From Sulfurisoma sp963709555 (GTDB taxonomy: Bacteria > Pseudomonadota > Gammaproteobacteria > Burkholderiales > Rhodocyclaceae), in assembly GCA_963709555.1 (NCBI GenBank), contig CAVPWR010000008.1, positions 186,001 through 250,000 on the forward strand: a stretch of DNA of 64,000 nt, in the 5' to 3' direction. The position numbers and the translations under genes are program-made. The notes under the pieces are model-generated. The model had not been told where the DNA came from. It saw only the letters and a list, made by a program, of their open reading frames with translations, and did not search any database. Positions 1-9,859 of this stretch are shown one piece after another; position 1 is the first letter of the stretch; the number at the start of each line of letters is the position of its first letter.

Positions 1-1250
1 GTCGAATAGACCTGGTGGCCGGTCATCGCGGCGCGGAAGGCCATCTCCGCGGTATCGGCGTCGCGTACCTCGCCGACGAGGATGATGTCCGGATCCTGCC
101 GCATCATCGAGCGGATGCCGTTGGCGAAGTCGAGCTTGGCCGATTCGGCCACGGAAGTCTGGCGGATCATCGCCATGGGGTACTCGACCGGATCCTCGAG
201 GGTCATGATGTTCACGCCCTCTTCGTTGATGTGGTTGAGCACCGAATAGAGCGTGGTGGTCTTGCCGCTGCCGGTGGGGCCGGTGACGAGGATGATGCCC
301 TCGGGCCGCGCGATCATCAGCTTCAGCGTGGCGAGCTGCTCGTCATCCAGGCCGATCTGGTCGAGCGGCACGATGCCCTTCTGGCGGTCGAGGATGCGCA
401 GCACCAGGTTTTCGCCGTGGATGGTCGGCTGGGCGGCGACGCGGAAATCGACCTGGCGGCCGCTGATGGTGAGCGAGATGCGGCCGTCCTGCGGCGCGCG
501 CATCTCGGCGATGTTCATGCCGCTCATGACTTTGATCCGCACCGCCATCGCCGGCCAGTAGGATTTGTGCAGCGCGCGGATCTGCCGCAGCATGCCGTCG
601 ATGCGGTAGCGGATGCGCAGGAAGTTCGCCTCCGGCTCGAAGTGGATGTCCGAGGCCTCGCGCTTGACGGCATCGGTGAGCAGCGCATCGACCAGGCGCA
701 CCACCGGCTGGCTGTACTCGTCCATCGTGGCGGCCAGCGTGCGGTAATCGATTTCGCCGGTTTCGATCTCGTGCAGGATGCCGTCGATCGACAACTCATG
801 CCCGTAGTACTGGTCGATGGCGCGGGAGATCTCGGTCTCGCCGGCCAGCAGCGAATCGATCAGCAGGTCGTGGGTGACCAGCGCGCGCAGCTTGTCCAGG
901 GCGACGATGTCGTTGGGATCGGCGATGGCGATGGTCAGCCGCTGCTCGGCAGCGTGGTAGTCCAGCGGCAAGAGATGATGGCGCATCGCCAGCTCTCGCG
1001 GGACCAGATTCAAGGCGCCGGGATCGACGGTGACGTGGGAGAGATCGATCGACTTCTGCCCCAGCGACTCGCCCAGCGCCTCACGCAGGGTCGCTTCCGA
1101 GACGAAACCCAAGCTGACCAGCAGCCTGCCCACGGGCTGGTTGGATTTCATCTGCTCCAGCAGCGCGATGCGCAACTGGTCTTCCGAAATCACGCCCTGG
1201 GCGATCAGGATCTGTCCGATGGGGCGGCGGGAGGGCGAGGGCGAATTCAT
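1..1250 (-). CDS. mshE: MSHA/type II secretion-like extension ATPase, C-terminus beyond window
   Basis: The reading frame is open from an ATG at 1250 to the window edge, so about 416 residues are visible of the 560-580 usual for GspE/PilB/MshE ATPases. An N-terminal MshEN-type domain (starting around PIGQILIAQGVISEDQL) is followed by the hexameric motor. The Walker A motif GPTGSGKTTT lies near residue 323 and the Walker B region DPDIILVGEVRD near residue 390. MshEN domains can bind c-di-GMP, so pilus extension may be gated by it. The gene is the last visible one of a minus-strand block with TPR protein, secretin and MshM-like ATPase, which favours MshE over GspE. Family is certain; the exact subfamily is inferred from neighbours. 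Confidence 0.85.
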   Translation of the reverse strand, partial: MNSPSPSRRPIGQILIAQGVISEDQLRIALLEQMKSNQPVGRLLVSLGFVSEATLREALGESLGQKSIDLSHVTVDPGALNLVPRELAMRHHLLPLDYHAAEQRLTIAIADPNDIVALDKLRALVTHDLLIDSLLAGETEISRAIDQYYGHELSIDGILHEIETGEIDYRTLAATMDEYSQPVVRLVDALLTDAVKREASDIHFEPEANFLRIRYRIDGMLRQIRALHKSYWPAMAVRIKVMSGMNIAEMRAPQDGRISLTISGRQVDFRVAAQPTIHGENLVLRILDRQKGIVPLDQIGLDDEQLATLKLMIARPEGIILVTGPTGSGKTTTLYSVLNHINEEGVNIMTLEDPVEYPMAMIRQTSVAESAKLDFANGIRSMMRQDPDIILVGEVRDADTAEMAFRAAMTGHQVYS

Positions 1251-1342
1251 GTCTGCGCCATTGTCAGCGATAGCGCCAGCGGCGGCAAGGGGCAAGCGGC
1301 AGATTCAGGGGGCGCCACCACCTGCGTGACGGCCCGAACCGG

Positions 1343-2695
1343 TCAGGGCTGCAGTTCGCGCAGGCGGGCAGCGACCTGCGCCTTGTCGAAGCCGGCCGGG
1401 CGCTGTACGGCGGCGGCCAGGGCCTGGTTGTAGTACTGCGCGGCAAGGCGGGGCTGCCGAATCTGGTCGAGACTGACGGCGAGATTGAAGGCATAGTCAG
1501 GATGCTCGGGTTCGACGCTGTAGGCCTTGAAGTAGGCCTGTTGTGCCTCGTTCCAACGGGTTTGGCGGGCAAGGACGTTGCCCAGGGCGAAATGCAGTGC
1601 GGCGATCTCGGGCTGGCCGGCGATCAGGGTCCTGAGCCGCGACTCCTGCGCCTGCGGGTCGGCCCCGCCACGACCACCCGAGTTGATCAGGGCAGCCTGC
1701 GCCGATGCGTCTTTCGGGTCGGCTTCCAGCGCCTTGAGCCAGTATTCCTCCGCCTTGGCGAGATTGCCCTGACGCAGCGCGATGGCCGCCAGCCCATGCA
1801 GCGCATCGCCGTTTCTCGGCTCGGCACGCAGCACGCGCTCGTAGTCGGCCTGGGCCGCCGCCAGATCACCGGCACTGAGCGCGGCGTAGCCTTGGGCCAG
1901 GGTCGGGTTGAGTTTCAGCTGTGACTTGGTGACCCGAACCGGACTGGCGGGTTCGGCGGGTGGCGGCGTCTGCCTCGGCGCGGCCCGACGCGGTGCCGGG
2001 ACGTCGTCGGTCTCGTCGTTCGCCGGTTTGGCCGTCGCGTCGGAGGGTACCGCAGTTGGCGCTAGCCCGAGGGTTGCCGCCGGCGCAGCGGCTACTGGTT
2101 GGACTGACGGTACAGGAGGAGCGGCAATCTGGGCTGCTGGCGCTGGAATTGGTGGTGTTGTCACGGCGATACCGGGCTTGGCCAGCCCGGATTTGGGCTG
2201 CAGTTGCCACCAGAAATAGCCGCCGATGGCTGCCAGTCCGATCACCGCCAGGCCGCCCATCGCAATGGCGAAGCCCTTGCCGCTGCGTTCCGGCTGCTTG
2301 GCAGCGAAGACCTGTTGCGCCGCCTTGCGCTCGCCTTCGGCGGGGGCCGCACGTGGCTGCGGCGCTGCGGTGCGTCCGGCTGCCGCAGCGGCGGCCGAGG
2401 CGGAGGCCTGTGGCGCCCCCCTGGTCGGCGGCGTTTCCACTGCGGGCTTGTTGTTCGGCCGTTTTTCGGGGGCCGAGGCGGCATGCGCCATGAACTCTGC
2501 GTCGAGCACCTCGAGTTGCGTCGGCAGGTCCGGCAACTGCTTGCCGACGGCGGCGGTAGCGGCTGCTGCAGGTGCCGGTTCCGGGATGCCCGAGTCGATC
2601 GGCTCGAGGCGGAGCGCACCATTCTCGTCGGACGGGGTTTCGCCTGACTGCTTGGCTTGTTCCGCCTTTTTCAGGGCTTCCATCAGCAGGCTCAC
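1343..2695 (-). CDS. mshN: MshN-like TPR pilus biogenesis protein
   Basis: A 450-residue protein starts with GTG and the typical N-terminus MSLLMEALKKAEQAKQ of proteins encoded next to MSHA secretins. A single membrane segment lies at about residues 145-165 (GFAIAMGGLAVIGLAAIGGY), then a long Ala/Pro-rich periplasmic linker, then TPR repeats over about residues 260-450. This topology fits a bitopic inner-membrane scaffold of the pilus machine. The GTG start overlaps the restored stop of mshL in a GTGA arrangement, so the two are translationally coupled. The name rests on context plus the N-terminal signature. Confidence 0.75.
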   Translation of the reverse strand: MSLLMEALKKAEQAKQSGETPSDENGALRLEPIDSGIPEPAPAAAATAAVGKQLPDLPTQLEVLDAEFMAHAASAPEKRPNNKPAVETPPTRGAPQASASAAAAAAGRTAAPQPRAAPAEGERKAAQQVFAAKQPERSGKGFAIAMGGLAVIGLAAIGGYFWWQLQPKSGLAKPGIAVTTPPIPAPAAQIAAPPVPSVQPVAAAPAATLGLAPTAVPSDATAKPANDETDDVPAPRRAAPRQTPPPAEPASPVRVTKSQLKLNPTLAQGYAALSAGDLAAAQADYERVLRAEPRNGDALHGLAAIALRQGNLAKAEEYWLKALEADPKDASAQAALINSGGRGGADPQAQESRLRTLIAGQPEIAALHFALGNVLARQTRWNEAQQAYFKAYSVEPEHPDYAFNLAVSLDQIRQPRLAAQYYNQALAAAVQRPAGFDKAQVAARLRELQP

Positions 2696-4536
2696 TGCGT
2701 TTGACCCCCTCCGACATTGATATAGGGCTGCGGCGGGCCGGGGTTGTTGGCGAAGTAGTCCTTATTGGGTACCTGGCCCATCTGGCTGCGGATAGTCGCC
2801 GGCCATGCTCGGGTCGCGAATGATCGTCGGCTTGAGCAGGACAACCAGTTCGCCCTTGATGGTCTTGTCATTGCGTCCGGTGAATAGGGTGCCCGAGACC
2901 AGGAAGCTTGGAGAGGAAGGGTACGGCATCCGTAGTGTTGTTCAGTTCGTCATACATCAGGCCGCCCATGACGGCGATCTCGCCATTGGCGAGCCTGACC
3001 ATGGATTCCATTTCGCGGGTCTGGATTTCCGGCACCGAATTGGGAATGCTCGCCGGAATGCTCGGATTGGGGTCGGTCTTGTAGCCGGTGACGCGGGAAA
3101 TCGTCGGGCGGATGTTGAGCAGGATTTCCTCGGAATTGCCGACCTGTGGCGTGACGCTCATGACTAGACCGACCGAGACCGAATTGGGCGTTGTGGTCAC
3201 GGTGGTCAGCGAGGGGCCGCTGGCCGTCGTCGTGGTATCGGCCTTGACCGTGAAATAAACGATGTTCTCTACCACCTTGAGCATCGCGGTCTGGTTGTTG
3301 AGTACGCTGATCTTCGGGCTCGACAGCACCTTGACGTTGCCGAAGGTCTCGAGGAACTTGAGCGTCGCGGCGATGTTGAGGCCGGGCGCGACGTAATTGA
3401 GGACGAAGGCCTTGCCGGTCTCGCCGATGTCGGTGAACCCTCCGCCCAGCGCCTGACCCATGGAGAAGCCGGCGCTGCCGGTGCGCAGCCGCCGCCAGTT
3501 GATGCCGTGCTGATATTCGTCGCTGAGGCGGACTTCGGCGATGGTCGCCTCGATCATGACTTGGCGACGCGAACTGGTGAGTACTTGGTCGATGATATTC
3601 CTGCACCTTCTCGTGCTGCCGTGCCGTCGCGCGGACGACGACGATGCCGGCTTCGGGATTGACGATCACCGAGGCGGCCTCGCGGAAGGTGGTACGGCGC
3701 ACTACGGTAGTGCCCTGCTGCTGCAGGGCTGCCGCGTTGGGGCTGCCGGCGATCGACGCCTGCCCAGACGTGCCGCGGTTGGCGGTGGTCGCCTGGGTGG
3801 CACCGGTGCCGGTGGTGCTCTGCTGGTCCGAGCGTTCGACCACGGTTTCGCTCGAACCCTCGGGCAGGATCTTGTCGGTTTCGCGCAGGATGTCCTTGAT
3901 GTTCTTTTCGAGCGATTCCCAGAAGTGGTTCTGAGACTTGCTGTTGACGGTGGTTGCAGAGGTATTGCCCCCGCCGCCGGACGCTGCGCCGCCCGTCGCC
4001 GCCGCCGCGCTGGTCGAGGCGATCTGGGTGTTGATCGTCACCGTGCCGGTGAGGTCGCGCGACATGTTGACGTAATCGACCTTGTAGTTACGCAGGAAAG
4101 GTGAATCCGGCATGACCGTAAGATTCGGACCGTCGATCTCCCAGCGCATGTCGACCTGCTTGGCGATGCGGCTGAGCAGTTGCTGCAGGGTCTGGTCGAT
4201 GGCGTTGAGCGTTACGGTGCCACCCAGGCCCGGGTGGATATCGACATTGAGCTTGGCATCGCGGGCGAGGGCGAACAGAAGCTCCTGCACGCGTACGTCC
4301 TTGACGACCACGCTGTAGGTTTCGACCTTGGGCGCTGCTTTGGGGCTGGCGAGCGATACGGAGTTCTGTACCGTTGCGGGAATGTTGGCCGGCGTAGGGC
4401 GGACATCCTCGGCGCGCAGGTGGCCGCTCGAAGGAGCCTGCACCGGGGCATTGGTGCAAGCCGCCAGCGTGACCGCAACCAAGGCTAGTCCAGCGATGGC
4501 GACTGTACGGGTCGAGCAGGGATTCTGATGATTCAT
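2692..4536 (-). pseudogene. mshL: MSHA-type secretin MshL, three apparent +1 frameshifts
   Basis: The start at 4536 gives a lipoprotein signal (AIAGLALVAVTLAAC), followed by secretin short domains and the secretin beta-domain (IEATIAEVRLSDEYQHGINW, VLSSPKISVLNNQTAMLKV, IAVMGGLMYDELNN). The frame is broken near 3593, near 2893 and near 2790. Removing one base at each place restores a continuous protein of about 613 residues: VQEY joins IDQVLTSSRRQVM, LPGLG joins TLFTGRNDKTIKGEL, and SMAGDY joins RSQMGQVPNKDYF. The restored stop overlaps the mshN start, which strongly supports that reading. Three identical-type errors in a gene with intact neighbours suggest sequencing error rather than decay, but this cannot be decided here. 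The product would be the outer-membrane pore of the pilus. Confidence 0.8.
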
Positions 4537-4621
4537 TGCCGCCTTTCCTGAGCGGGACGTTCTTATCATATCACGTCAAAAACCAATAGCAACTTAATGA
4601 ATTTTAGCACTTTATTTATGT

Positions 4622-6133
4622 TCATCTGAGCTTGATCATTTGCCGTGGGTAGGGGCGATAGGGGCGCAATTCCGGCGGCAGCGCTTTCAGGGCTTCGGTG
4701 GCGGCGGCCCGGCTCGGGAAATCGCCGTAGATGACGCCCATGCGCTCCGTGCCATGCAACGGCACAAAATACACGCGAACTTTGGCGGGGTCGAGCAGGG
4801 TGTCGGCACGGCCGAGGAGGTTTTCGATGCGCCGCACCTGGGAACTGTCGGTGCCTAGCAACTGGATGAACCAGAGGTCGTCCGCAGCCTGCTCGAACCA
4901 TGAACGATGTTCGATCAGGCGTTGCTGCACGGCCTTGGGCAGCTTTTGCCATGCCGGCGGAGTGGGCGGGGTTGCCGGGATGGGTGGCGCCGCAGGCGTC
5001 GGCTGGCTGGCGGGCGCCGGCGGCACGATGGCCGCATTGACTGCAACGGGGGCGGTCACGCCAGCGGTTTGGGTTTGCGCATTCGGTGCAGCGGGTGCAG
5101 CAGGACCGGTGGGACCGCCGGGAGCAGTGGGTGTTTCGGGGGCCGCGGCGGCAGGGGCAGCGGGAGCCGGGGCGGCGGACGGTGCCATGACCCCGGAGGC
5201 TGGTGCCGGAGTCGGCGCGGCGGGGTTCGCGGTCTGCTGATTGAGGAACCACGCGGCCCCGGTCCCGAGCAGGACGAGAGTCGCTCCGGCGGCGATCCAG
5301 GCGGGTTTGCCGGCGCGCGGCATGGTCCCGAATTCGGAGTCGGCGATGGCGGCACGCACATGCTTGGTCGTGATCTGGTGGGTATTCTGGCTGTAGGCGG
5401 CGAGCAGGGCCTTGTCGGCGAGGATGTTGATGCGTCGCGTCAGTCCCAGCGAGGCGCCGGCGATCTCGCGGATGGCGGCGGGGGCGAAGATGTTGGGACC
5501 CTTGTAGCCGGCCGCCCGCATGCGGAAGTCGAGATACTCGGCGATATCCTCGCGCACCAGCGGCTCGAGGGTGAAGTTGTGGGTGATGCGCTCCTTCAGC
5601 TGGCGCATGTCCGGACGCCCCAGCACGTCGTTGAGTTCGGGCTGGCCGAACAGCACCAGCTGCATCAGCTTGTGGCGGTTGGACTCGAGATTCGACAGCA
5701 GGCGGATTTCCTCGAGCGTCTCGGCCGGCATGGCATGGGCCTCGTCGATCAGCACCACCACCTGGCGTCCCTCCGCATAGAGCTTGATCAGGTGGTCCTG
5801 CAGCGTGCGCAGGATGGCGGAAAGCCGGGTGTTCTCTGGAATCTCCAGTTGCAGTTCGTCGGCGATGGCGTAGAGGATATCGTCGCGCGCCAGCGAGGGA
5901 TTGGCCAGGTAGACGATGGATACATGGCCCGGCAGACGTTCCATCAGCACCCGGCAGAGCATGGTCTTGCCGCTGCCGACCTCGCCGCTCACCTTGACGA
6001 TGCCTTCGTCGTGGGTGATGGCGTACATCAGCGCCTCCAGCGTGGCGCCGCGGTTGGCGCCGTCGAAGAAGAAGTCGGTGTGCGGCGTGATGCGGAACGG
6101 GACTTCGGACAGGCCGAAGTGTTCGAGGTACAT
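4622..6133 (-). CDS. mshM: MshM/GspA-like AAA ATPase with C-terminal SPOR-like domain
   Basis: I chose the ATG at 6133 because the family begins with MYLEHFGLSEVPF; an in-frame upstream start would add 18 unrelated residues. Residues 1-270 form an ExeA/GspA AAA+ domain with Walker A GEVGSGKT and Walker B VVLIDEAHAM. A membrane segment follows at about residues 280-300, then a long Pro/Ala-rich periplasmic stretch and a C-terminal SPOR-like peptidoglycan-binding domain (VRVYFVPLHGTERMGVIYGD). The family uses ATP to help place the secretin through the cell wall. It lies 85 bp upstream of mshL on the same strand. Confidence 0.82.
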   Translation of the reverse strand: MYLEHFGLSEVPFRITPHTDFFFDGANRGATLEALMYAITHDEGIVKVSGEVGSGKTMLCRVLMERLPGHVSIVYLANPSLARDDILYAIADELQLEIPENTRLSAILRTLQDHLIKLYAEGRQVVVLIDEAHAMPAETLEEIRLLSNLESNRHKLMQLVLFGQPELNDVLGRPDMRQLKERITHNFTLEPLVREDIAEYLDFRMRAAGYKGPNIFAPAAIREIAGASLGLTRRINILADKALLAAYSQNTHQITTKHVRAAIADSEFGTMPRAGKPAWIAAGATLVLLGTGAAWFLNQQTANPAAPTPAPASGVMAPSAAPAPAAPAAAAPETPTAPGGPTGPAAPAAPNAQTQTAGVTAPVAVNAAIVPPAPASQPTPAAPPIPATPPTPPAWQKLPKAVQQRLIEHRSWFEQAADDLWFIQLLGTDSSQVRRIENLLGRADTLLDPAKVRVYFVPLHGTERMGVIYGDFPSRAAATEALKALPPELRPYRPYPRQMIKLR

Positions 6134-6167
6134 GGTGGCCGGGCCTATAGTGGGTCGGAAAGCGGGG

Positions 6168-7631
6168 TCACGAGTCCGTGCGGGCAAGCGTTTCGATGCG
6201 ATTGTAGAGCGTCGTCCGGTTCACGCCCAGCAGTTTGGCGGCCTGGCTCAGATTGCCCTGCGCCAGCTGTTGCGCGGCATTGATGTAAGCGCGCTCCCAC
6301 TGCCGCAGCAATCGGTCGAGGCTGAAGTCGCCCTGCAGGCCGATCGTGCGCAGGTGTTCCAGCGCCAGTGCGTCGAGAGCGGCCGGCTCCCCCGGCAATT
6401 CCAGGCGCGGTGCGGTTGCCTGCACCGCGCCCTCGTCACCTGCGTCGAGTTCGTCCTCGAGTTCGGCCCGGCCGATGGCGGCGGCGGGGTGCTTGGTGGT
6501 CAGGCGGATGACGATGTTGCGCAGTTCGCGGACGTTGCCCGGGAAGGAATAGTCGAGCCAGCGTCGTCGCGCTTCGTCGGTCAGGGTGAAGGGTTGGGTC
6601 GCGAACAGACGCGCGAACTCGTTGCTGAAGTGGTCGAGCAGCAAGAGGCGGTCATCGCCGAGTTCGCGCACCGGCGGAACGCTGACCGTAAATACCGACA
6701 GCCGGTGATAGAGGTCTGCACGGAAGCGACCCTCGCGCACTTCCTTCTTGAGGTCGCGGTTGGTCGCGGCAATGACTCGGGTGCGGGATGTTCGCGACTG
6801 GGTTTCGCCGACGCGCTGATATTCGCCGTTCTCGAGCACCCGCAGCAGCTTGGGTTGCAGGTCGAGCGGCAGTTCGCCGATTTCGTCGAGGAACAGTGTG
6901 CCGTCGGCGGCGTCTTCGAAGTAACCGGAACGGGCGCCGGCCGCGCCGGTGAACGCGCCCTTGGCGTGGCCGAACAACGTGGGTTCGACCAGCGATGGCG
7001 CGATGGCGGCGCAATTGAGCGCGAAGTAGGGGCGGTGGAGGCGCTCCGACAGGCGATGCAGCGCGTTGGCGACAAGCTCCTTGCCGCTGCCCGATTCGCC
7101 TTCGATCAGCACCGGGAAGGGGGCATTGGCATATTGTCGCAGCTGCAGGCGCAGCTTCTGCATCGGGGCGCTGTGGCCGATCAGCAGGGCATCGGCCGCT
7201 ACCGAAACCTCCGGCGCCGCTTCGTGGCTGACAGCCAGCAGCTGCTTTAGCAGGTGCAGCAGATGTTTCGGGTCGGCCGGTTTGGCGACGAAATCGGCGG
7301 CGCCGAGCACTCGGGCGTGACGGGCATTGGCTGCGTCGTTCTGGCCGGAGAGCACGACGATGCGGATATCCGGCACGCGCGCCAGGAGTTCCGAGATCAG
7401 GGCGAAACCCTCGTCGGGCCGGTGGGGCAACGGCGGCAAGCCGAGGTCCACGAGGGCCGCGACCGGTTTCGGCTCCAGCTGTTCCAGCCGCTGCAGCGCC
7501 TCGCCGCGCGTAACGGCCGAGTCGACGGTGAACTCCTTGCCCAGGAAATACCTGAGCGAATCGACGATCAGCGGGTCATCGTCTACGATCAGCAGCGTGG
7601 GCAGGGAGGCGGGCGCGGGGCGGTCGCTCAC
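6168..7631 (-). CDS. Sigma-54-dependent response regulator, PrsR-like
   Basis: A 487-residue NtrC-family activator. The receiver domain (residues 10-130) has acidic pocket VDDDP and phospho-acceptor Asp in ALVDLGLPP. The AAA+ domain (about 150-385) has Walker A GESGSGKE, the sigma-54 contact motif GAFTGA and Walker B GTLFLDEIG. A Fis-type helix-turn-helix ends the protein (LSQAAKLLGVNRTTLYNRI). The DLGLPP signature resembles the PEP-CTERM-box regulator PrsR. No histidine kinase lies next to it. It precedes the MshM-like gene by 34 bp on the same strand, so it probably controls this block. A sigma-54 promoter is visible elsewhere in the window upstream of the short pilin at 55760. Confidence 0.85.
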   Translation of the reverse strand: MSDRPAPASLPTLLIVDDDPLIVDSLRYFLGKEFTVDSAVTRGEALQRLEQLEPKPVAALVDLGLPPLPHRPDEGFALISELLARVPDIRIVVLSGQNDAANARHARVLGAADFVAKPADPKHLLHLLKQLLAVSHEAAPEVSVAADALLIGHSAPMQKLRLQLRQYANAPFPVLIEGESGSGKELVANALHRLSERLHRPYFALNCAAIAPSLVEPTLFGHAKGAFTGAAGARSGYFEDAADGTLFLDEIGELPLDLQPKLLRVLENGEYQRVGETQSRTSRTRVIAATNRDLKKEVREGRFRADLYHRLSVFTVSVPPVRELGDDRLLLLDHFSNEFARLFATQPFTLTDEARRRWLDYSFPGNVRELRNIVIRLTTKHPAAAIGRAELEDELDAGDEGAVQATAPRLELPGEPAALDALALEHLRTIGLQGDFSLDRLLRQWERAYINAAQQLAQGNLSQAAKLLGVNRTTLYNRIETLARTDS

Positions 7632-7754
7632 GGGACAAAGGTACGGGTTAGGCAGACGGCGGCATGATACAGGAGGCCCGGCGGGCAGGTACCATGCTGC
7701 CGTTCTGCTAGAATCGCGCGCTTAAAAAGACTCGGCCCATAATAATCAGGCCCC

Positions 7755-8582
7755 ATGGACGACGATCCGCTTATCCGCCTCACCGACGTCAACTTTGCCT
7801 ACGATCGGCGACCGATCCTCACCGGGATCAACATGGTCATCCCGCGCGGCAAGGTGGTTGCAATCATGGGGCTTTCCGGTTGCGGCAAGACGACGACGCT
7901 GCGCCTGATCGGTGGCCAGCTCAAGCCCTCTTCCGGCAAGGTGGAGGTCGACGGCCAGGTGGTGCCCGAACTCGACTCCGACGGTCTCTACGAACTGCGC
8001 CGGCGCATGGGCATGCTGTTCCAGTTCGGCGCCCTGTTTACCGACATGTCGGTTTTCGACAACATCGCCTTCCAGATGCGCGAGCACACCGACCTGCCGG
8101 AGGAGTTGATCCACGACATGGTGATGATGAAGCTCCATGCCGTGGGCCTGCGCGGTGCCGCCGGCCTGATGCCGTCCGAACTCTCCGGCGGCATGGCGCG
8201 ACGGGTGGCGCTGGCACGGGCCATCGCCCTCGACCCCATGCTGATCATGTACGACGAGCCCTTCGCCGGCCTCGACCCGATTTCACTGTCCATCGTCGGC
8301 GAGTTGATCCGCAAGCTCAACGACGCGCTCGGCACCAGTTCCATCGTGGTGACCCACGACGTGCAGGAATCGCTGAAGATCGTCGATTACGTCTATTTCG
8401 TCGCCGCCGGCAAAATCGTTGCCGAGGGCACGGCCGAGGAGATCAAGCATTCGACCGAGCCCTTCGTGCACCAGTTCATCTGGGGCGAACCCGACGGCCC
8501 GGTGAACTTCCATTACCCCACGACGCGCCCCTACGGCGAGGAAATGCTCTCCGGCCCCGGCAAGAAGCAGGTGTGGTGGTGA
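7755..8582 (+). CDS. mlaF: Mla phospholipid ABC transporter ATPase MlaF
   Basis: A 275-residue ABC ATPase with Walker A GLSGCGKTTT, signature LSGGMARRVALARA and Walker B MLIMYDEPFAGLDP. It energises retrograde glycerophospholipid transport that maintains outer-membrane asymmetry, working with MlaE, MlaD and MlaB at the inner membrane. It is the first gene of mlaFEDACB. In the 123-bp divergent spacer to the response regulator, TAGAAT at 7709-7714 could be a -10 element, but no convincing -35 is seen. Its stop overlaps mlaE by GTGA. Confidence 0.95.
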   Translation: MDDDPLIRLTDVNFAYDRRPILTGINMVIPRGKVVAIMGLSGCGKTTTLRLIGGQLKPSSGKVEVDGQVVPELDSDGLYELRRRMGMLFQFGALFTDMSVFDNIAFQMREHTDLPEELIHDMVMMKLHAVGLRGAAGLMPSELSGGMARRVALARAIALDPMLIMYDEPFAGLDPISLSIVGELIRKLNDALGTSSIVVTHDVQESLKIVDYVYFVAAGKIVAEGTAEEIKHSTEPFVHQFIWGEPDGPVNFHYPTTRPYGEEMLSGPGKKQVWW

Positions 8583-9367
8583 GTGCCCTGCGCCGCATTC
8601 TCGAAGCCTTGGGCCACCGAGTGACCAAGCGGGTCTGGCGCCTCGGCTTTGCCGCCCGCTTCCTCTTTGCCACCCTGCTGCACTCGGGCACGGCCCTCAA
8701 GCGCTTCCACCTGACCATCCGCGAGATCTATTTCACCGGGGTACTGTCGCTGATCATCATCCTGGTGTCGGGCCTTTTCGTCGGCATGGTGCTGGGCCTG
8801 CAGGGCTACGACACGCTGCAGCGCTACGGCTCGACCGAGGCGCTGGGCATTCTGGTCGCGCTGTCTCTGGTGCGCGAACTCGGACCCGTGGTGTCGGCGC
8901 TGCTGTTCGCCAGCCGCGCCGGTTCGGCGATCACCGCCGAGATCGGCCTGATGAAGGCGACCGAGCAGCTCTCGGCCATGGAAATGATGGCCGTCAATCC
9001 CATCGCCCGCGTCGTCGCGCCGCGCTTCTGGGCCGGCGTGATTTCGATGCCGTTGCTGGCGGCGCTGTTCTCGGCCATGGGCATCTTCGGCGGCTACCTG
9101 GTCGGCGTGCAACTGATCGGTGTCGATGCCGGCTCGTTCTGGTCGCAGATGCAGGCCTCGGTCGATTTCCGCGAGGACATCATCAACGGCGTCATCAAGA
9201 GCTTCGTCTTCGGCGTTATCGTCAGCTGGATCGCCGTGTTCGAAGGCTACGATTCCGAGCCGACGGCCGAGGGCGTCTCCGGCGCCACCACGCGCACCGT
9301 GGTGACGTCCTCGCTGGCCATCCTCTTCGCCGACTTCATACTTACCGCATTCATGTTCCGGGGCTAA
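8579..9367 (+). CDS. mlaE: Mla phospholipid ABC transporter permease MlaE
   Basis: A 262-residue MlaE permease starting with GTG at 8579, coupled to the mlaF stop. It has several hydrophobic segments and the family signatures ELGPVVSALLFASRAGSAITAEIG and a conserved EQLSAMEMMAVNP helix. It forms the membrane core of the MlaFEDB complex. It lies two bases before mlaD. Confidence 0.94.
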   Translation: MSALRRILEALGHRVTKRVWRLGFAARFLFATLLHSGTALKRFHLTIREIYFTGVLSLIIILVSGLFVGMVLGLQGYDTLQRYGSTEALGILVALSLVRELGPVVSALLFASRAGSAITAEIGLMKATEQLSAMEMMAVNPIARVVAPRFWAGVISMPLLAALFSAMGIFGGYLVGVQLIGVDAGSFWSQMQASVDFREDIINGVIKSFVFGVIVSWIAVFEGYDSEPTAEGVSGATTRTVVTSSLAILFADFILTAFMFRG

Positions 9368-9369
9368 CC

Positions 9370-9849
9370 ATGAACCGTGCCACCATCGATCTCTGGGTTG
9401 GAGTTTTCGTCGCCATCGGCCTGGCTTCATTGCTGTTTCTCGCACTGAAGGTCGGCAACCTGGCCGCCTCCAGCAGCGGCGAGACATACCGACTGCAGGC
9501 CGAATTTGATAATATCGGCGGCCTCAAGGTGCGGGCGCCGGTGAAGAGCGCGGGTGTGGTCGTCGGGCGGGTTGTGGACATCCGGTTCGATCCGGAGTCC
9601 TACCGGGCGGTGGTGGCGATGAACGTCGACAGCCGCTTCAAGTTCCCGCGCGATACCATACTGACCATCAACACCTCGGGCCTGCTCGGCGAGCAGTATG
9701 TCGGTTTCGAGGTCGGCGGCGACAGCGAATTGTTCAAGGACGGCGCGATGGTGAAGAAGACGCAATCGGCCGTGGTGCTGGAAAAGTTGATCAGCCAGTT
9801 CATGTTCAACAAGGCGTCCGAGGGCGACAGTGGCGGCGACAAAAAGTAA
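9370..9849 (+). CDS. mlaD: MCE-domain lipid-binding protein MlaD
   Basis: A 159-residue protein with one N-terminal membrane anchor (VGVFVAIGLASLLFLALKV) and a single MCE domain (residues 40-120, including GGLKVRAPVKSAGVVVGRV). The family forms a hexameric ring in the periplasm that takes phospholipid from MlaC to MlaFE. Length and position in the operon are typical. Confidence 0.94.
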   Translation: MNRATIDLWVGVFVAIGLASLLFLALKVGNLAASSSGETYRLQAEFDNIGGLKVRAPVKSAGVVVGRVVDIRFDPESYRAVVAMNVDSRFKFPRDTILTINTSGLLGEQYVGFEVGGDSELFKDGAMVKKTQSAVVLEKLISQFMFNKASEGDSGGDKK

Positions 9850-9859
9850 GGGGAACCCC

